Shown: in pieces, positions 51,335-60,472 of the stretch
How the letters are laid out: each line of letters starts with the position of its first letter
Position numbering within the stretch: the first letter of the stretch is position 1
The notes under the pieces: model-generated
What the model was told of the DNA's origin: nothing
The model's database searches: none
Seen by the model: the letters and a program-made list of their open reading frames with translations, nothing else
Source of the DNA: Pseudomonas kuykendallii
Lineage (GTDB): Bacteria; Pseudomonadota; Gammaproteobacteria; Pseudomonadales; Pseudomonadaceae
NCBI RefSeq assembly: GCF_900106975.1
Contig: NZ_FNNU01000003.1
Location: 557,002 to 621,001, forward strand
Direction: 5' to 3'
DNA: 64,000 nt
Made by a program: the position numbers and the translations under genes

Positions 51335-52351
51335 ATGACCGATCACGCCCTGCTGCTGGTCAACCTGGGTTCGCCCGCCTCCACCTCGGTGGACGACGTG
51401 CGGCGCTACCTGAACCAGTTCCTCATGGACCCATACGTGGTCGACCTGCCGTGGCCGCTGCGCCGGCTGCTGGTCTCGCTGATCCTGATCCGCCGCCCGG
51501 AGCAGTCGGCGCACGCCTATGCCTCGATCTGGTGGGACGAGGGCTCGCCGCTGATCGTCCTCAGCCGCCAGTTGCAGGAAGCCGTGCGCCCCCACTGGCC
51601 GCACGGCCCGGTCGCGCTGGCGATGCGCTACGGAGAGCCGTCGCTGGAAAACACCCTGCGCGAGCTGGCCGCCCAGGGCGTGCGCAAAGTGACGCTGGCA
51701 CCGCTCTACCCGCAGTTCGCCCAGAGCACCACCACCACGGTGATCGAGGAGGCGAAGCGGGTCATCGCGCAGCACGGGCTGGATATCCGCATGGGCGTGC
51801 TGCAACCCTTCTTCGCCGAACCGGAATACCTCGATGCGCTGGTGGAGAGCGCCAGGCCCTACCTGGACGAAGGCTTCGATCACCTGCTGCTGAGCTTCCA
51901 CGGGCTGCCCGAACGGCACATCCGCAAGCTGGTGAAACAGCCCAAGCACGACCTGCGCGCGCCGGACAGCAAGGGCGTCAGCGACGAAGTGCTCGCGGTC
52001 TGCTACCGCAGCCAGTGCCAGCGCACCGCCGAAGCCTTCGCCGAACGCCTCGGATTGCGTCCGGACCAGTGGTCGGTGTCCTTCCAGTCGCGCCTGGGCC
52101 GCGACAAGTGGATCGAGCCCTACACCGAAACCCGCCTCGGCGAACTCGGCGCGCAGGGCGTCGGCAAGCTGCTGGTGATGTGCCCGGCGTTCGTCGCCGA
52201 CTGCATCGAAACCCTCGAGGAGATCGGCCAGCGCGGCCAGGAACAGTTCGCCGAGGCCGGCGGCGGCGAGCTGAAGCTGGTGCCCTGCGTGAACAGCCAT
52301 CCACGGTGGGTGGAGGCATTGGTCAGGCTGTGTGAGCGGGTGGTGGTCTAG
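51335..52351 (+). CDS. hemH: Ferrochelatase
   Basis: 338 aa final heme pathway enzyme, inserting Fe2+ into protoporphyrin IX. Motifs: [27 protein letters not shown] (in parts), [34 protein letters not shown] (catalytic His about 189), a conserved Glu in CIETLEEIG (about 290) and the C-terminal [18 protein letters not shown] precedes the ATG by seven bases. No transmembrane helix, so peripheral or soluble. The position next to the photolyase group matches the hemH-phr neighbourhood recalled from P. aeruginosa. Confidence 0.95.
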   Translation: MTDHALLLVNLGSPASTSVDDVRRYLNQFLMDPYVVDLPWPLRRLLVSLILIRRPEQSAHAYASIWWDEGSPLIVLSRQLQEAVRPHWPHGPVALAMRYGEPSLENTLRELAAQGVRKVTLAPLYPQFAQSTTTTVIEEAKRVIAQHGLDIRMGVLQPFFAEPEYLDALVESARPYLDEGFDHLLLSFHGLPERHIRKLVKQPKHDLRAPDSKGVSDEVLAVCYRSQCQRTAEAFAERLGLRPDQWSVSFQSRLGRDKWIEPYTETRLGELGAQGVGKLLVMCPAFVADCIETLEEIGQRGQEQFAEAGGGELKLVPCVNSHPRWVEALVRLCERVVV

Positions 52352-52407
52352 GACTGGCCGTTGGCCTGACCTGTGTAACCGCGCCGGGGTGATGTAAATC
52401 TCGGACA

Positions 52408-52481
52408 TGTAGGGTGGATGACGCTCTTTTCATCCACCGTTACACCGCTGGTGGATCGGTGAGGCGCGATCCACCCTACGA
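52408..52481 (+). repeat. GTAGGGTGGAT-type element (copy 9)
   Basis: TGTAGGGTGGATGACGCTCT to GAGGCGCGATCCACCCTACG, with an inner CATCCACCGTTACACCGCTG (20 bases cited) block. A near-identical direct copy lies at 53231. It is the left boundary of the repeat island between hemH and the RND gene. Confidence 0.85.
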
Positions 52482-52499
52482 ACTGAATTATCGAGCGAT

Positions 52500-52740
52500 T
52501 TGAAGCAGGGGCTCCGCTCTGCTGAGCGGGCTCCTTTTGGCATTGCCCCAAAAGGAACCAAAAGGTCTAGCCCCGCCATACGGAACTAGGCGTCCCCGTC
52601 TCGCTGCGCGAGACTTCCCTCGCTCCATCGCCGCTCCGGGGGGCGGCGTACAAGGCCATCCATGGCCCTTTACGCCTCTCGCCGCATCCATGCGGCTCAC
52701 TCCCCTATACGACGATTCCACTCGGCCTCCTGAAGGGGCG
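52500..52740 (-). repeat. Mosaic repeat M1 (inverted relative to M2)
   Basis: Read on the minus strand it carries CCCCTTCAGGAGGCCGA, GCATGGATGCGGCGAGAGGC, GTCTCGCGCAGCGAGAC and a TCCTTTTGGGGCAATGCCAA hairpin end. The same modules occur in M2 on the plus strand. Non-coding by composition, though an open frame runs through it. A 23-base hairpin (about 52532-52557) closes the outer end. Confidence 0.75.
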
Positions 52741-52797
52741 ATCGGTGGTGTCTGAGGGTTCGATGAACGAAGAGCAGAAGCGGGAAGTGCAGAAAAG

Positions 52798-52825
52798 CGA
52801 TCGCCAGCAAGCTGGCTCCTACAGG
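52798..52825 (-). repeat. REP-type palindrome (left, inverted)
   Basis: GATCGCCAGCAAGCTGGCTC with CTACAG, the Pseudomonas REP consensus read on the minus strand (CTGTAGGAGC...GCTTGC). It pairs with the REP at 52871 in opposite orientation as a REP doublet. Confidence 0.8.
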
Positions 52826-52870
52826 GTCCGGTGGCTTCTGCACGCTCACCGCCCACGTCCGGATCCGCTC

Positions 52871-52898
52871 TCTGTAGGAGCGAGCTTGCTCGCGATCA
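52871..52898 (+). repeat. REP-type palindrome (right)
   Basis: CTGTAGGAGCGAGCTTGCTC followed by GCGATC, the classic Pseudomonas REP sequence. Forms a 46-base-spaced inverted pair with the copy at 52798. Confidence 0.88.
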
Positions 52899-52938
52899 AC
52901 GGTTAACTTGGCTGCGATCTATCAAACGGCGCGGAATC

Positions 52939-53165
52939 CCCCTTTCAGGAGGCCGAACGCAGGCATTGCGTAACGGGTTGAGCGGCATGGATGCCGCGAG
53001 AGCCGCGATGGGCCAGGGATGGCCCTTCGCGGCGGGCCCGTGGAGCGGTGCCGGAGTGAGGGGAGTCTCGCAAAGCGAGACCCGGATGCAGGGGGCGTGT
53101 TTCTTTGCTTACTTTCTTTGCACGAGCAAAGAAAGTGAGGCGCCCGTCAGGGGCGCAATCCGGGC
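52939..53165 (+). repeat. Mosaic repeat M2
   Basis: CCCCTTTCAGGAGGCCGA, GCATGGATGCCGCGAGAGCC, GTCTCGCAAAGCGAGAC and the hairpin ACTTTCTTTGC-ACGA-GCAAAGAAAGT at 53111-53136, all matching M1 in reverse. It is a common Pseudomonas intergenic repeat. A spurious reading frame runs through M2 and ends in the next gene; I do not regard it as a gene. Confidence 0.75.
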
Positions 53166-53230
53166 CCAAAAGCAAACGCAGGTGAAGGATGTACACCAGC
53201 GCCAGCGGCAAAACGCAACGCGCCAGAAAT

Positions 53231-53303
53231 GCAGGGTGGATGACACACTCCTCATCCACCGTTACACCGCCCGGTGGATCGATAAAGCGCGATCCACCCT
53301 ACG
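53231..53303 (+). repeat. GTAGGGTGGAT-type element (copy 10)
   Basis: GCAGGGTGGATGACACACTC to AGCGCGATCCACCCTACG; nearly the same as copy 9 and in the same orientation. Right boundary of the island, 24 bases before the RND gene end. Confidence 0.85.
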
Positions 53304-53327
53304 AAACTACGGAGCTACAAAACGCCC

Positions 53328-56300
53328 CTACCACTCTTCCCTCACCCTGAACCAGGCCGCATAAAGCGCCGGCAGGAACAGCAGTGTCAGCGCCGTCGCC
53401 ACGATCAACCCGCCCATGATCGCCACCGCCATCGGCCCGAAGAATACGCTGCGCGACAGCGGAATCATCGCCAGCACCGCCGCCAGGGCGGTCAGCACGA
53501 TCGGCCGGAAACGCCGTACCGTCGCGTCGATGATCGCGTCCCAGCGGCGCTGCCCGGCGGCGATGTCCTGTTCGATCTGGTCCACCAGGATCACCGAGTT
53601 GCGCATGATCATGCCCGACAGCGCGATGGTGCCGAGCATCGCCACGAAGCCGAACGGCTGATTGAACAGCAGCAGGAACAGCGTCACGCCGATCAGCCCC
53701 AGCGGCGCGGTGAGGAACACCATCAGCGTGCGCGAGAAGCTCTTCAGCTGCAGCATCAACAGGCTCAGCACCACCACGATGAACAGCGGCACGCCGGCGT
53801 TCACCGAGTTCTGCCCCTTGGCCGAATCCTCGACCGTGCCGCCGACCTGCAGCAGGTAGCCATCGGGCAACTGCTCGCGGATCGATTGCAAGGTCGGCTC
53901 GATCTGCTTGACCAGGGTCGCCGGCTGCTCGGTGCCGTAGATGTCGGCGCGCACGGTGACCGTGGGCAGGCGGTCGCGGTGCCAGATGATGCCTTCCTCG
54001 AAGCCGTACTCCAGGGTCGCCACCTGCGATAGCGCCACGCTGCGCCCGTTACTGGTGGGCATCGCCAGGCTCGGCAGCAAGGCGAGGTCCTGCCGCTCGC
54101 GCGGGGTGCCGCGCAGGAGGATTTCGATCAGCTCGTTGTCCTCGCGGTACTGGCTCACGCTGGAGCCCGAGACCGCGCTTTGCAGGAAGCTCGACAGGTC
54201 GGCGGTGGTCACGCCCAGCGCCCGCGCGCGTTCCTGGTCGACATTCAGGTAGACGACCTTGCTCGGCTCCTGCCAGTCCAGGTGGACGTTGGAGACGTGC
54301 GGGTTCTCGCGCACCTTGTCGGCGACCTGGCGCGCCAGACCGCGGACCTCGTCGATGTGCTCGCCGGACACGCGGAACTGGATCGGGTAGCCCACCGGCG
54401 GGCCGTTCTCCAGGCGCGAGACGCGGGTGCGAAGGCTCGGGAACTGCTCGTTGAGGGTCTGGATCAGCCAGACGCGCAGCGCCTCGCGCTCCTCGATGGA
54501 CTTCGCCAGCACCACGAACTGAGCGAAGCTGGTGGCCGGCAACTGCTGGTCCAGCGGCAGGTAGAAGCGCGGCGAACCGGTGCCGACATAGGCGACGAAG
54601 TTGTCGATGCCCGGACGCTCGGCGAGCATCTTCTCCAGACGCCGCACTTCGGCTTCGGTCGCCACCAGCGAGGCGCCCTCGGCGAGCTTGAAGTCGACCA
54701 TCAGCTCGAGCCGGCCGGACGCCGGGAAGAACTGCTGCGGCACGAAACGGAACAGCAGCACCGCGCCGACGAACGTCGCCAGGGTCAACACGATCACCGT
54801 CTTGCGGTAGCGCACGCACCAGCCGACCAGCCGCCGCACGCGCAGGTAGAAGGCCGTCGAGTACGGGTCGTGGGCGCCCTCGCCGTGCTTCTGCGCGTGG
54901 CGCTTGGCCAGGTCCGGCAGCAGGCGGTCGCCCAGGTAGGGAACGAAGACCACCGCGGCGAACCACGACACCACCAGCGCGATGGCCACCACCTGGAAGA
55001 TCGAGCGGGTGTATTCGCCAGTGCCGGACTGCGCGGTGGCTATCGGCAGGAAGCCGGCGGCGGTGATCAGCGTACCGGTGAGCATCGGGAACGCGGTGCT
55101 GGTCCAGGCGTAGCTGGCCGCCTTCAGCCGGTCGTAGCCCTGCTCCATCTTTATCGCCATCATCTCCACCGCGATGATCGCGTCGTCCACCAGCAGCCCC
55201 AGCGCCAGCACCAGCGCGCCGAGGGAAATCTTGTGCAGGCCGATATCGAAGTAGCGCATGGTGGCGAAGGTCATCGCCAGCACCAGCGGGATCGACAACG
55301 CCACCACCAGCCCGGTGCGCATGCCCAGCGAGAAGAAACTCACCAGCAGGACGATGCCCAGCGCCTCGGCGAGCACGCGGACGAATTCGCCGACGCCGGT
55401 CTTCACCGCCGCCGGCTGGTCGGACACCTTGCGCAGCTGCATGCCCGCCGGGAGCGTTTCCTGGATACGCGCGAACTCGTGCTCCAGCGCCTCGCCGAGC
55501 ACCAGGATATTGCCGCCGGGCTTCATCGACACCGCCAGGCCGAGGGCGTCCTCGCCCATGAAGCGCATGCGCGGCGCCGGCGGGTCGTTGAAGCCGCGCT
55601 TGACCTCGGCGACGTCGCCGATGCGGAAGCTGCGGTCGCCGACGCGGATCGGGAAGTCGCGGATCTCCTCCACCGACTCGAAGCGCCCGGTGACGCGGAG
55701 CTGCACGCGGTCGCTGGCGGTCTCGAAGAAACCCGCCGAGGCGACCGCGTTCTGCGCCTCGAGCGCCTGCTGCACCGCGCTCATCGGCAGGCCGAGGGTG
55801 GCCAGCTTGACGTTGGACAGCTCGATCCAGACCTTCTCGTCCTGCAGGCCGACCAGTTCGACCTTGCCGACGTCCTTGACCCGCTGCAGTTGCAACTGGA
55901 TGCGATCGGCGTAGTCCTTGAGCACGGCGTAGCTGTAGCCGCCGCCGGTCAGCGCATAGATGTTGCCGAAGGTGGTGCCGAACTCGTCGTTGAAGAACGG
56001 CCCCTGGATGCCGGCCGGCAGGGTATGGCGGATGTCGCTGACCTTCTTGCGGATCTGGTACCAGAGCTCGGGGATTTCCACCGAATGCATGGAGTCACGG
56101 GCCATGAAGGTGACCTGGGAAAGCCCGGGACGCGAGAACGAGACGATGCGCTCGTACTCGCCGGTCTCCATCAGCTTCTTCTCGATGCGCTCGGTGACCT
56201 GCCGCGACACCTCTTCGGCGCTGGCGCCCGGCCAGTTGGTCTGGATGACCATGGCCTTGAAGGTGAACGGCGGGTCCTCGCTCTGCCCCAGCTTGCTGTA

Positions 56301-56390
56301 GGACAGCGCGCCGACGATGGCGATCAGCAACATCACGTAGAGCACGATCTGGCGGTTTTTCAGCGCCCAGGCGGAAAGATTGAAGCCCAT
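53328..56390 (-). CDS. mexK: RND efflux transporter permease, MexK-like
   Basis: 1020 aa inner membrane RND pump subunit. Begins MGFNLSAWALKNRQIVLYVM. Two large periplasmic loops follow TM1 and TM7; the proton relay region ALVLALGLLVDDAIIAVEMM (paired Asp, about 393-412) sits in TM4, and GMIMRNSVILVDQIEQDIAAGQ (in parts) in TM10/11. Drives drug or compound export with proton force. Assigned MexK-like from the adaptor-permease order with a divergent TetR repressor and from the tsaB/adk neighbourhood (PA3676-PA3678 by memory). No outer membrane channel gene is in the window. Six bases from the adaptor. Confidence 0.85.
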   Translation of the reverse strand: MGFNLSAWALKNRQIVLYVMLLIAIVGALSYSKLGQSEDPPFTFKAMVIQTNWPGASAEEVSRQVTERIEKKLMETGEYERIVSFSRPGLSQVTFMARDSMHSVEIPELWYQIRKKVSDIRHTLPAGIQGPFFNDEFGTTFGNIYALTGGGYSYAVLKDYADRIQLQLQRVKDVGKVELVGLQDEKVWIELSNVKLATLGLPMSAVQQALEAQNAVASAGFFETASDRVQLRVTGRFESVEEIRDFPIRVGDRSFRIGDVAEVKRGFNDPPAPRMRFMGEDALGLAVSMKPGGNILVLGEALEHEFARIQETLPAGMQLRKVSDQPAAVKTGVGEFVRVLAEALGIVLLVSFFSLGMRTGLVVALSIPLVLAMTFATMRYFDIGLHKISLGALVLALGLLVDDAIIAVEMMAIKMEQGYDRLKAASYAWTSTAFPMLTGTLITAAGFLPIATAQSGTGEYTRSIFQVVAIALVVSWFAAVVFVPYLGDRLLPDLAKRHAQKHGEGAHDPYSTAFYLRVRRLVGWCVRYRKTVIVLTLATFVGAVLLFRFVPQQFFPASGRLELMVDFKLAEGASLVATEAEVRRLEKMLAERPGIDNFVAYVGTGSPRFYLPLDQQLPATSFAQFVVLAKSIEEREALRVWLIQTLNEQFPSLRTRVSRLENGPPVGYPIQFRVSGEHIDEVRGLARQVADKVRENPHVSNVHLDWQEPSKVVYLNVDQERARALGVTTADLSSFLQSAVSGSSVSQYREDNELIEILLRGTPRERQDLALLPSLAMPTSNGRSVALSQVATLEYGFEEGIIWHRDRLPTVTVRADIYGTEQPATLVKQIEPTLQSIREQLPDGYLLQVGGTVEDSAKGQNSVNAGVPLFIVVVLSLLMLQLKSFSRTLMVFLTAPLGLIGVTLFLLLFNQPFGFVAMLGTIALSGMIMRNSVILVDQIEQDIAAGQRRWDAIIDATVRRFRPIVLTALAAVLAMIPLSRSVFFGPMAVAIMGGLIVATALTLLFLPALYAAWFRVREEW

Positions 56391-56396
56391 CGCCGC

Positions 56397-57500
56397 TTAC
56401 TCCTTGGCTGCCAGCTTGATCGCACGGTTGTCGCGATCCACCGGACGGATCTGCTGGCCTTCGCGCAACACCTGCACGCCGGCCGCCACCACCCAGTCGC
56501 TGGCCTGGAGGCCCTCGAGTACCGGAACCAGGGTTTCGCCGTAGGCGCCGATGCGCACCGGCGTGCGCTTCAGCGTGGCGGTCTGCGGGTCGACCCGCCA
56601 CACGAAGGGCGCGCCGTTCTCCGCCGACAATGCCGACAGCGGCACCGCCAGGGCCTGGGCGGCGCCGGTGCTGGCGAACACCCGGGCACTCTGGCCGAGC
56701 TCCGCGGGCACCGTACCAACGTCGAAGGCGACCCGTGCCGGGAAGGTGCGCGACTGCGCGTCGGCGGCCGGCGACAGCTCGCGGATGTGCGCCGGGTAAC
56801 GCTGGCCGGGCTGCGACCAGAGTTCCACCTCGATCGGCTGGCCGATGCGGAAGCGCTCGAAGGCGTGCTCGGGCAGGTTGATCGCCACCTCGCGCTCGCC
56901 ATCCACCGCCAGGCTGAACAGCGTCTGCCCGGCGGAAACCACCTGCCCGACATCGAAGCGCCGGCTGGCGATCACGCCGTCCTGCGGCGCACGCAGCACC
57001 GCGTAGCCGGCCTGGTTGTTGGCGACGTTGAACTCGGCGCGAATCTGCCGCAGGCGAGCCTCGGCCGAAAGGAAGCCGTTATGCGCGCTGTCGTACTGCG
57101 AGCGGCTGACCATCTGCCGGTCGAGCAGGCGCTGATAACGCTCGCGCTCGGCCTTGGCCAGTTGCAGGTTGGCCTCGGCGGCGGCGACCTGCGCGCGGCT
57201 GGCGTCCAGCTGCAGGCGCACGTCCTGCGGGTCAAGCTCGGCCAGCGGCTGGTCCTTCTTGACCCGCTCGCCCACTTCCACCAGACGCTGGGTCACCTTG
57301 CCGCCGATGCGGAACGCCAGCTCCGGCTCGTAGCGCGCGCGTACCTCGCCCGGAAAGCTCTCCGAGGCGGCACCCGCCGGCTGCGGCTGCACCACCATCG
57401 CCGGGCGCGGCGGAGCCGGCGGCGCCTGGGGTTTTTCGCAAGCGCCGAGCGCCAGCGCGAGGGACAGGACGGAAAGCGGAGCGAGGAAACGGGGTGACAT
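56397..57500 (-). CDS. mexJ: RND periplasmic adaptor lipoprotein, MexJ-like
   Basis: 367 aa membrane fusion protein. Lipoprotein signal ends LALGAC (about 21). Lipoyl/barrel-sandwich halves (GEVRARYEPELAFRIGGKVTQRLVEVG, in parts, and GYAVLRAPQDGVIASRRFDVGQVVSAG, in parts) flank a coiled-coil hairpin (DASRAQVAAAEANLQLAKAERERYQRLLD, in parts). A C-terminal beta-barrel and membrane-proximal domain end with VAAGVQVLREGQQIRPVD. First gene of the pump operon, transcribed from the intergenic region shared with the TetR gene. The length 367 aa is as recalled for MexJ. Confidence 0.85.
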   Translation of the reverse strand: MSPRFLAPLSVLSLALALGACEKPQAPPAPPRPAMVVQPQPAGAASESFPGEVRARYEPELAFRIGGKVTQRLVEVGERVKKDQPLAELDPQDVRLQLDASRAQVAAAEANLQLAKAERERYQRLLDRQMVSRSQYDSAHNGFLSAEARLRQIRAEFNVANNQAGYAVLRAPQDGVIASRRFDVGQVVSAGQTLFSLAVDGEREVAINLPEHAFERFRIGQPIEVELWSQPGQRYPAHIRELSPAADAQSRTFPARVAFDVGTVPAELGQSARVFASTGAAQALAVPLSALSAENGAPFVWRVDPQTATLKRTPVRIGAYGETLVPVLEGLQASDWVVAAGVQVLREGQQIRPVDRDNRAIKLAAKE

Positions 57501-57538
57501 GATCGGTGGCCCTTCGCAGACGGCGTTTTGGAATTCTT

Positions 57539-57583
57539 ATACTGGCGGGTATAGTAAAAATAGAAAACTCACCAGTCCAGTAT
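57539..57583. promoter_or_regulatory. Probable TetR operator region between pump and regulator
   Basis: ATACTGG (57539-57545) and CCAGTAT (57577-57583) form a 7-bp inverted pair across 31 bases; inside it, TATACTGGCGGGTATAGT (57538-57555) has partial dyad symmetry. The 96-base interval between the divergent adaptor and TetR genes is AT-rich compared with its surroundings, as expected for overlapping promoters. Confidence 0.55.
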
Positions 57584-57596
57584 TTAAACGGCGAAA

Positions 57597-58244
57597 ATGT
57601 CAGACAAATCTTTTCCCGGTAACGGCCCCGGCCGGCCCAAGGACCCCGCCAAGCGCAAGGCCATTCTCGAGGCGGCGAAATGCCTGTTCCTGAGGCAGGG
57701 CTACGACGGCAGCAGCATGGACGCCATCGCCGCCCACGCCGGGGTTTCCAAGCTCACGGTGTACAGCCACTTCAACGACAAGGAGACGCTGTTCGCTGCC
57801 GCGGTGAAGGCCAAGTGCGAAGAACAGCTGCCCGACCTGCTGTTCGAACTGACCGAGGAGGCGCCCATCGAGGCGCTGCTGATGAGGATCGGGCTGGGTT
57901 TCTACAGCCTGATCAACAGCGCGGAATCGGTGGGCCTGCACCGCACCATGATCGCCCTGGCAAGCTCCAACCCGCGGCTCTCGCAGCTGTTCTACGAGGC
58001 CGGGCCGAAGCAGGTGATCGAGGAGATGGCGCGGCTGCTGGCCGAGGTGGATCGCGCCGGGAAGCTGCGCATCGCCGATCCGCACGGCGCCGCCGAGCAT
58101 TTTTTCTGCCTGGTCAAGGGCGGCCACCACTTCCGCCACCTGATCGGCTGCGCCGAAGCGCAAAGCGCGGAAGACGAACAGGCCCACGTGTGCGACGTGG
58201 TTGAACTGTTCCTGCGCGCGTACCGCATCCCGCCCCTCAGCTGA
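57597..58244 (+). CDS. mexL: TetR family repressor, MexL-like
   Basis: 215 aa. An N-terminal TetR helix-turn-helix (about 15-60): GRPKDPAKRKAILEAAKCLFLRQGYDGSSMDAIAAHAGVSKLTVYSHFNDKETLF (in parts). The ligand domain follows with no family-wide motif. Divergent from the adaptor gene with inverted repeats in between, so it is very likely the local repressor of the pump. Its end overlaps the convergent AhpD-like gene by eight bases. The name relies on gene order as much as sequence. Confidence 0.82.
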   Translation: MSDKSFPGNGPGRPKDPAKRKAILEAAKCLFLRQGYDGSSMDAIAAHAGVSKLTVYSHFNDKETLFAAAVKAKCEEQLPDLLFELTEEAPIEALLMRIGLGFYSLINSAESVGLHRTMIALASSNPRLSQLFYEAGPKQVIEEMARLLAEVDRAGKLRIADPHGAAEHFFCLVKGGHHFRHLIGCAEAQSAEDEQAHVCDVVELFLRAYRIPPLS

Positions 58245-58716
58245 GGTTGGCCTTGTGCAAGCCGTAGAGCTTGTCGGCCGAGCCGGGCACGGCGCGGAAG
58301 GCGACGCTCAGGCGGTTCCAGCCGTTGATCGCGATGATCAGGAAGGACAGGTCGGCCACTTCCTGCTCGGACAGCTGCTCGCGCACCGCCTCGAAGATCG
58401 CGTCCGGCACGCCGTGCGGCGGCAGGTGGGTCAGCGCCTCGGTCCATTCCAGCGCCGCGCGTTCACGCGGGGAAAACAATGGCGACTCGCGCCACACGGC
58501 GACGTGGTGCAGGCGCAACTCACGCTCGCCGTGAATCTTGGCTTCCTTGACGTGCATGTCGACGCAGAAGGCGCAGCCGTTCAGTTGCGACGCGCGCAGC
58601 GTCACCAGATGGGCGATCTCGGCGAGAAAGGGTTTCTTGTTCAGCAGAACGCTGAATTCCGCGTACAGGGCGGCGGCGTCGGGGGACAGCTTGTAGTAGT
58701 CGAGACGTTGGCTCAT
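58237..58716 (-). CDS. Carboxymuconolactone decarboxylase/AhpD-like protein
   Basis: 159 aa helical protein of the CMD family. The redox-type CxxC motif is in NGCAFCVDMHVKEAK (Cys about 49 and 52) with the downstream His, as in AhpD-like peroxidase relay proteins. EWTEALTHLPPHGVPDAIF and LSFLIIAINGWNRLSVAFR complete the family pattern. Probably a cytosolic alkylhydroperoxidase-type antioxidant enzyme. It converges on the TetR gene and is 135 bases downstream of rsmJ on the opposite side. Confidence 0.85.
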   Translation of the reverse strand: MSQRLDYYKLSPDAAALYAEFSVLLNKKPFLAEIAHLVTLRASQLNGCAFCVDMHVKEAKIHGERELRLHHVAVWRESPLFSPRERAALEWTEALTHLPPHGVPDAIFEAVREQLSEQEVADLSFLIIAINGWNRLSVAFRAVPGSADKLYGLHKANLS

Positions 58717-58851
58717 GGTCGTGCTCCGCAGGTCTGAAGGCCGTTACGGCGAATGCCGTGGTGGCCCGGTGGAGACGACTGTACGGGGCGATGGCCTAGT
58801 CACGTAGAGCCAAGTTTCAGCTGTTTGACTGGGACATGGACGGGCAAGCGA

Positions 58852-59628
58852 TCAGCCGACGGCGACCAGTTTTTTCAGCGGATAGATGTCGTAGCGGCTG
58901 GACTTGCCGTCCAGGCTGTAGCCCGGCTTGGCGCCTTCGATCGGCGGCGCCTTGCGCGGGCGCTTCACCACCACGCGGTGGCTGGCCAGCGCCAGCGCGG
59001 CCTGCAACAGCGCCGGCGCGTCCATGTCGTCGCCCACCAGCGGGCGGAACAGGCGCATCTCCTTCTTCACCAGCGCGCTCTTGTCGCGATGCGGGAACAT
59101 CGGGTCGAGGTAGATCACCTGGGGCGCCTCGTCCTGCCAGGCGCCGATCAGCTCGATGGCGTTGCCCACCAACAGGCGCATGCGCGCGACGATCGAACCG
59201 ACCTCCGCATCGCCGGCGGCGCGGGCCAGACCATCTTCCAGCAGGGCGGCGATCAGCGGCTGGCGCTCGATCAGGCTGACCGTGCAGCCCAGGGTCGCGA
59301 GCACGAAGGCATCGCGTCCCAGCCCGGCGGTGGCATCCAGTACCGACGGCCGAATGCCTGCGCCGACGCCGACCGCCTTGGCGATCATCTGCCCGCTGCC
59401 GCCACCGAAACGCCGCCGGTGCGCCACCGCGCCCTCGAGGAAATCCACCCGCACCGGGCCCGGCGCGGCATCGCCCAGCTCGACGAACTGCAAGCCCTCG
59501 GCGCCCACCTGCACGGCGAACGCCGCGTCGCCCTGCAACGGCAGGCCGAGGCGCTGCGCCCAGCGCTCGGCGGCGGCGCAATGGTCGGCGGAAAGCGCTT
59601 CGACGCGCAGGGTCGGCAGGTCGGTCAT
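58852..59628 (-). CDS. rsmJ: 16S rRNA (guanine1516-N2)-methyltransferase
   Basis: 258 aa from ATG 59628. RsmJ hallmarks: [27 protein letters not shown] (in parts), [20 protein letters not shown] (SAM motif I, about 97-116), [15 protein letters not shown], and the catalytic-type motif [21 protein letters not shown] (in parts, DPMFP about 175). It methylates G1516 of 16S rRNA in the small subunit head. The C-terminal [18 protein letters not shown] is typical. Next gene in the row is the extensin-like protein 160 bases upstream. Confidence 0.93.
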   Translation of the reverse strand: MTDLPTLRVEALSADHCAAAERWAQRLGLPLQGDAAFAVQVGAEGLQFVELGDAAPGPVRVDFLEGAVAHRRRFGGGSGQMIAKAVGVGAGIRPSVLDATAGLGRDAFVLATLGCTVSLIERQPLIAALLEDGLARAAGDAEVGSIVARMRLLVGNAIELIGAWQDEAPQVIYLDPMFPHRDKSALVKKEMRLFRPLVGDDMDAPALLQAALALASHRVVVKRPRKAPPIEGAKPGYSLDGKSSRYDIYPLKKLVAVG

Positions 59629-59788
59629 GGTGCTCGGGGCAGGCGATGAGGGGCGGCCATTCTGCCAGAAGCCGCCGTGACGCGCGCCCGCAAGCCGGTC
59701 CCGACAAAGCGCACGCGTACCAGCTGTTCCATGTGTGCGGGCGGCAGAGGAGTGGTCGGTGGCTGATTTCTCGCCGCAAGGCCGGCGC

Positions 59789-60469
59789 TCAGCGACACAT
59801 CCGGTAAAGCCCCATGTCGACATGGAAATGGTCGTGATGGGCGGCGTTGTATTGCGGCCCGAGGGTGGTGTTGAAACTGCCGCAGGCGGCGTCGTGGACC
59901 AGCCGGAGGAAGCGCGCCGCGTCGTCATCGCCCTTCCAGTCGCGCGCCACGGTGATGCGCCGGCCGTCACGCAGGCGGAAGCCGGCGATGTCGAAGGCAT
60001 TCGCCGAGGCGTGCTGGCTGCGCCGCGTGCTACCGGCGATGTTGCGGCAGGCGAAGCTGCCGAAGTGCTCGATGCGCGTCACCGGCTGGCCGAACACCGC
60101 CTGCGCGGCGGGCTGCAGGCCGTGCCGCTCGAACATCGCATAGGCCACCGCCAGCGGGCAGGTGGCGACGAAGGAGCCGCTGAAGGCCAGCTCCGACGCC
60201 TGCACGCGCACGGCGTTCTCGATCGGACAACCGGACACCGGGCCATCGGCGACGGCGCTGTAGCGCAGCGCGGAGCTCTGCAGCGCTTGTGCGCACAGCT
60301 CGCGGTCCTGCTGCAGGCGGATCAGCTTGAGCGGCGTCAGCAGGTTCGGCTCCAGGCGCACATCCAGCGGCGCCCAGGGGTTCCACTGCGGTGGCACGTC
60401 CCACCAGCCGCGCCAGATCGCCACGACCGGCGCGGCGAGGATCAGCACCAGCAGGAGGAACTTGCGCAT
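59789..60469 (-). CDS. Extensin-like C-terminal domain protein
   Basis: 226 aa with an N-terminal signal anchor ([16 protein letters not shown]). The domain (about 55-226) has [44 protein letters not shown] (in parts) and [15 protein letters not shown], with conserved Cys, His and Asp (SxHAxANAxDI and HxDHFHVD). This motif resembles the zinc-binding pattern of D-Ala-D-Ala carboxypeptidases (VanY/MepA) and suggests periplasmic peptidoglycan hydrolase activity, unproven for this family. Three bases from the PEP mutase gene, so co-transcribed. Confidence 0.82.
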   Translation of the reverse strand: MRKFLLLVLILAAPVVAIWRGWWDVPPQWNPWAPLDVRLEPNLLTPLKLIRLQQDRELCAQALQSSALRYSAVADGPVSGCPIENAVRVQASELAFSGSFVATCPLAVAYAMFERHGLQPAAQAVFGQPVTRIEHFGSFACRNIAGSTRRSQHASANAFDIAGFRLRDGRRITVARDWKGDDDAARFLRLVHDAACGSFNTTLGPQYNAAHHDHFHVDMGLYRMCR

Positions 60470-60472
60470 CGG

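Noticed and set aside
52831-53364. 177-residue open frame through the repeat island
   Set aside because: It runs through a REP, mosaic repeat M2 and element copy 10 and into the 3' end of the RND gene; it reflects repeat sequence rather than a gene.
54180-57497. 1105-residue open frame on the plus strand, antisense to the RND pump genes
   Set aside because: GC-rich shadow frame: low complexity His/Gln/Arg/Ala composition and no domain, while the minus strand encodes clear RND and adaptor proteins.
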